A stretch of DNA of 15,461 bases from positions 1-15,461 of the forward strand of contig JAKEHZ010000261.1 in the NCBI GenBank assembly GCA_022614735.1. Reading direction: 5' to 3'. Both the position numbers and the translations under genes were made by a program. Below are positions 13,734 through 15,461 of this stretch, in pieces. Every line of letters starts with the position of its first letter. Position 1 is the first letter of the stretch. Under the pieces are notes generated by a model. The model did not search any database. It was not told the DNA's origin and saw only the letters and a list, made by a program, of their open reading frames with translations. The DNA is from Acidobacteriota bacterium (GTDB lineage: Bacteria > Acidobacteriota > Blastocatellia > RBC074).

Positions 13734-14390
13734 ATGAAGCGTGGCAAGTTGATCACTTTCGAAGGCATTGATGGTTGTGGAAAGACAACGCAATTTCGCT
13801 TGCTCGAAAAATATCTGAGGGAGCGTGATCTTGGATTCATCTCGACGCGCGAACCGGGCGGAACCGAACTGGGCAGGAAGATTCGTTCAGTTCTTCTCGA
13901 TGGCGGGAAAGGCTCGGTTGATCCCGTGGCGGAGCTTCTGCTTTACACTGCAGACCGGGCCCACCACGTGCGCCGCGTAATCCTGCCTGCGCTCGAAGCC
14001 GGGAAAATAGTTCTGAGCGATCGCTTTTACGATGCGACAACCGTTTATCAAGGCTATGCGCGCGGTTTCGATTTAGGGCTTGTCAAGCAATTGAATGAAC
14101 TTGCGACGTGTGGGTTGAAACCCGATCTGACCTTACTCTTCGATCTCGATGTTGAAGTCGCACTCAGGCGTACGCAGAAGCGTATCGATGATGTCACAGG
14201 TGCGGCCTCACAGCCGGATCGTCTTGACAGTGAGCCCCTGGAATTTCACCAGCGTGTGCGGCAGGCCTATCTGGAGATTGCCACGCTCGAACCACAACGG
14301 TTCCGCATCATCCCTGCCGGCGGCTCGATTGAAGAGACGTACAAATTGATGATGAGGCAGGTAGAAGAGAGAATACGAAAGCTGCGATAA
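13734..14390 (+). CDS. tmk: Thymidylate kinase
   Basis: This 218-residue dTMP kinase phosphorylates dTMP to dTDP with ATP in the cytoplasm. The P-loop GIDGCGKTT is at 11-19, the TREPGGT motif at 38-44, DRFYDAT (96-102) gives the DRX motif and YQGYARG (105-111) forms the nucleobase pocket. Length is normal for the family. The ATG at 13734 places the P-loop at the usual distance; an in-frame GTG at 13725 adds only three residues. No strong Shine-Dalgarno is seen, and the hfq-tmk stem-loop ends 15 bases upstream. holB follows after six bases, a common tmk-holB order that indicates an operon. Confidence 0.95.
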   Translation: MKRGKLITFEGIDGCGKTTQFRLLEKYLRERDLGFISTREPGGTELGRKIRSVLLDGGKGSVDPVAELLLYTADRAHHVRRVILPALEAGKIVLSDRFYDATTVYQGYARGFDLGLVKQLNELATCGLKPDLTLLFDLDVEVALRRTQKRIDDVTGAASQPDRLDSEPLEFHQRVRQAYLEIATLEPQRFRIIPAGGSIEETYKLMMRQVEERIRKLR

Positions 14391-14396
14391 TAACTT

Positions 14397-15392
14397 ATGT
14401 CATTTGCCAAACTTATCGGTAACGAGCGGAATAAAGAGATTTTGCAGCGTCTGCTCGAGCGAGGGCAGATTGCTTCGACATTTATCTTTGCCGGGCCTGA
14501 TGGTGTGGGGAAGCGACAGTTCGCACTAACTATGGCGAAAGCGGCCAATTGTCAGAAAGCCCCGGTTGGTGGTTTTGGCATTGACAGTTGCGATGAGTGT
14601 GTAAGGTGCCGCCGCATAGATGCGGGAACATATGGTGATGTGGTTACCATTCAGCCCGAAGGTCAGTTCATCAAAATAGCGCAGACACGCGCCTTGACTG
14701 CCGATATCTACTATCGCCCGCGCGAGGGGCGACAACGCTTCTTCATGATCGACGGCGCTGACCGGTTGCGTGAAGAAGCCGCCAGCTCATTACTCAAAAC
14801 TCTTGAAGAGCCGCCCCCGACATCAACTGTCGTCCTGCTTACTTCGCGACCTGAGGCCCTGCTGCCGACAATTCGCTCGAGGGCGCAGAGATTAAACTTT
14901 GCGCCCCTCTCGATTTTTGAGATGGAGCAATATCTTACTGCCAACTATCCACGCTCCGCGGCTGACACGGGGCTGCTTGCGCGCATGACGGAGGGACGCA
15001 TCGGTCAGGCGACTGCATTCGATCTTTCGGTCTACAGGCAGGAACGACGCACACTGCTGGAAATGTTTGAACTGATGGCGAGTGGAGACAACCGCTTTCG
15101 TTTACTCAAGGCCGCAGAGTATCTGGGTAAAAAAGAGAAGGAGGATTTCGAGAAAGAACTCAATTTGCTGACGTCGCTGCTGCGTGATCTTGTCCTCCTG
15201 GCAACGGGGAAGTCGGGCGCGGAGATTGTCAACATCGATGTCGCTGATCGTTTGGGAGAACTCGCAGCGAAGATCGGGTTACTGCGATTGATGGATTGGG
15301 TCAAAAAATTCGACGAGCTGCGCGCAAATCTGAGGATCAATATCAATCGTCAGAGCGCAACTGAGGCGGCGCTGCTTGAATTGGCCGAATGA
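14397..15392 (+). CDS. holB: DNA polymerase III delta-prime subunit
   Basis: This 331-residue AAA+ clamp-loader subunit helps load the sliding clamp. The Walker A-like GPDGVGKR is at 33-40. The zinc ligands C52, C65, C68 and C71 (CDECVRC) are present. The degenerate Walker B FFMIDGADRL is at 115-124, followed by LLKTLEEPPPTSTVVLLTS (132-150) and the sensor region TIRSRAQ (158-164), where the usual SRC reads SRA. Such changes are typical of delta-prime, which does not hydrolyse ATP. The C-terminal third is helical, as expected for clamp-loader oligomerisation. It directly follows tmk. Confidence 0.93.
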   Translation: MSFAKLIGNERNKEILQRLLERGQIASTFIFAGPDGVGKRQFALTMAKAANCQKAPVGGFGIDSCDECVRCRRIDAGTYGDVVTIQPEGQFIKIAQTRALTADIYYRPREGRQRFFMIDGADRLREEAASSLLKTLEEPPPTSTVVLLTSRPEALLPTIRSRAQRLNFAPLSIFEMEQYLTANYPRSAADTGLLARMTEGRIGQATAFDLSVYRQERRTLLEMFELMASGDNRFRLLKAAEYLGKKEKEDFEKELNLLTSLLRDLVLLATGKSGAEIVNIDVADRLGELAAKIGLLRLMDWVKKFDELRANLRININRQSATEAALLELAE

Positions 15393-15411
15393 CAAACCAC
15401 CTGCACCTTCC

Positions 15412-15441
15412 TTGACAACCCCGTGTAACGATCTTTATCCT
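15412..15441 (+). promoter_or_regulatory. Candidate sigma70 promoter at the window edge
   Basis: TTGACA at 15412-15417 matches the -35 consensus exactly. TATCCT at 15436-15441 is an acceptable -10, with 18 bases between them. It lies just after holB and would drive a rightward gene beyond the window. Nothing downstream can be seen to test this. Confidence 0.4.
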
Positions 15442-15461
15442 TTCACTTTTGCGCCGACCAC

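Overview
The window looks like part of a Gram-negative chromosome, most likely Acidobacteriota and perhaps Blastocatellia. This is inference. It rests on moderately high GC, Tat-tagged Gfo/Idh/MocA and TIM-barrel sugar enzymes, an Hfq with a polar low-complexity tail, a TonB-like periplasmic protein, and many short palindromic or heptanucleotide repeats between genes. No rRNA, tRNA, CRISPR array, transposase or phage gene was found.

Positions 1-8317 are read leftward. In transcription order the genes are a Tat-exported Gfo/Idh/MocA oxidoreductase (8317-6965), a Tat-exported xylose-isomerase-like TIM barrel (6840-5776), a cytoplasmic SDR dehydrogenase (5613-4819), a PAS-rich histidine kinase with a ribbon-helix-helix-like N-terminus (4608-2242), a receiver protein one base downstream (2240-1752), and a three-helix membrane protein of unknown function (1446-253). 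The first three suggest oxidation and isomerisation of a sugar or cyclitol outside the cytoplasm followed by a cytoplasmic dehydrogenase step. The kinase and receiver are translationally coupled and form a signalling pair.

Positions 8553-15392 are read rightward: an extended-SDR nucleotide-sugar epimerase, a TonB-C-domain protein closely followed by a Tat-type metallophosphoesterase, two consecutive XdhC-family proteins, then hfq, tmk and holB. A possible promoter for a gene outside the window lies at 15412-15441.

The most unusual content is between the genes. The SDR and the kinase, which are unrelated, share a leader of about 90 bases: a Shine-Dalgarno plus AUG, a short open frame running through a perfect hairpin into the next gene, and a second Shine-Dalgarno right after the hairpin. 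Five repeat elements begin within about 13 bases of a stop codon. They include an 89-bp perfect inverted repeat, heptanucleotide palindromes and a cloverleaf-like element. A related hairpin next to the TonB-like gene creates a false upstream start. The leader of hfq carries seven consecutive A-R-N triplets, the pattern bound by the distal face of Hfq.
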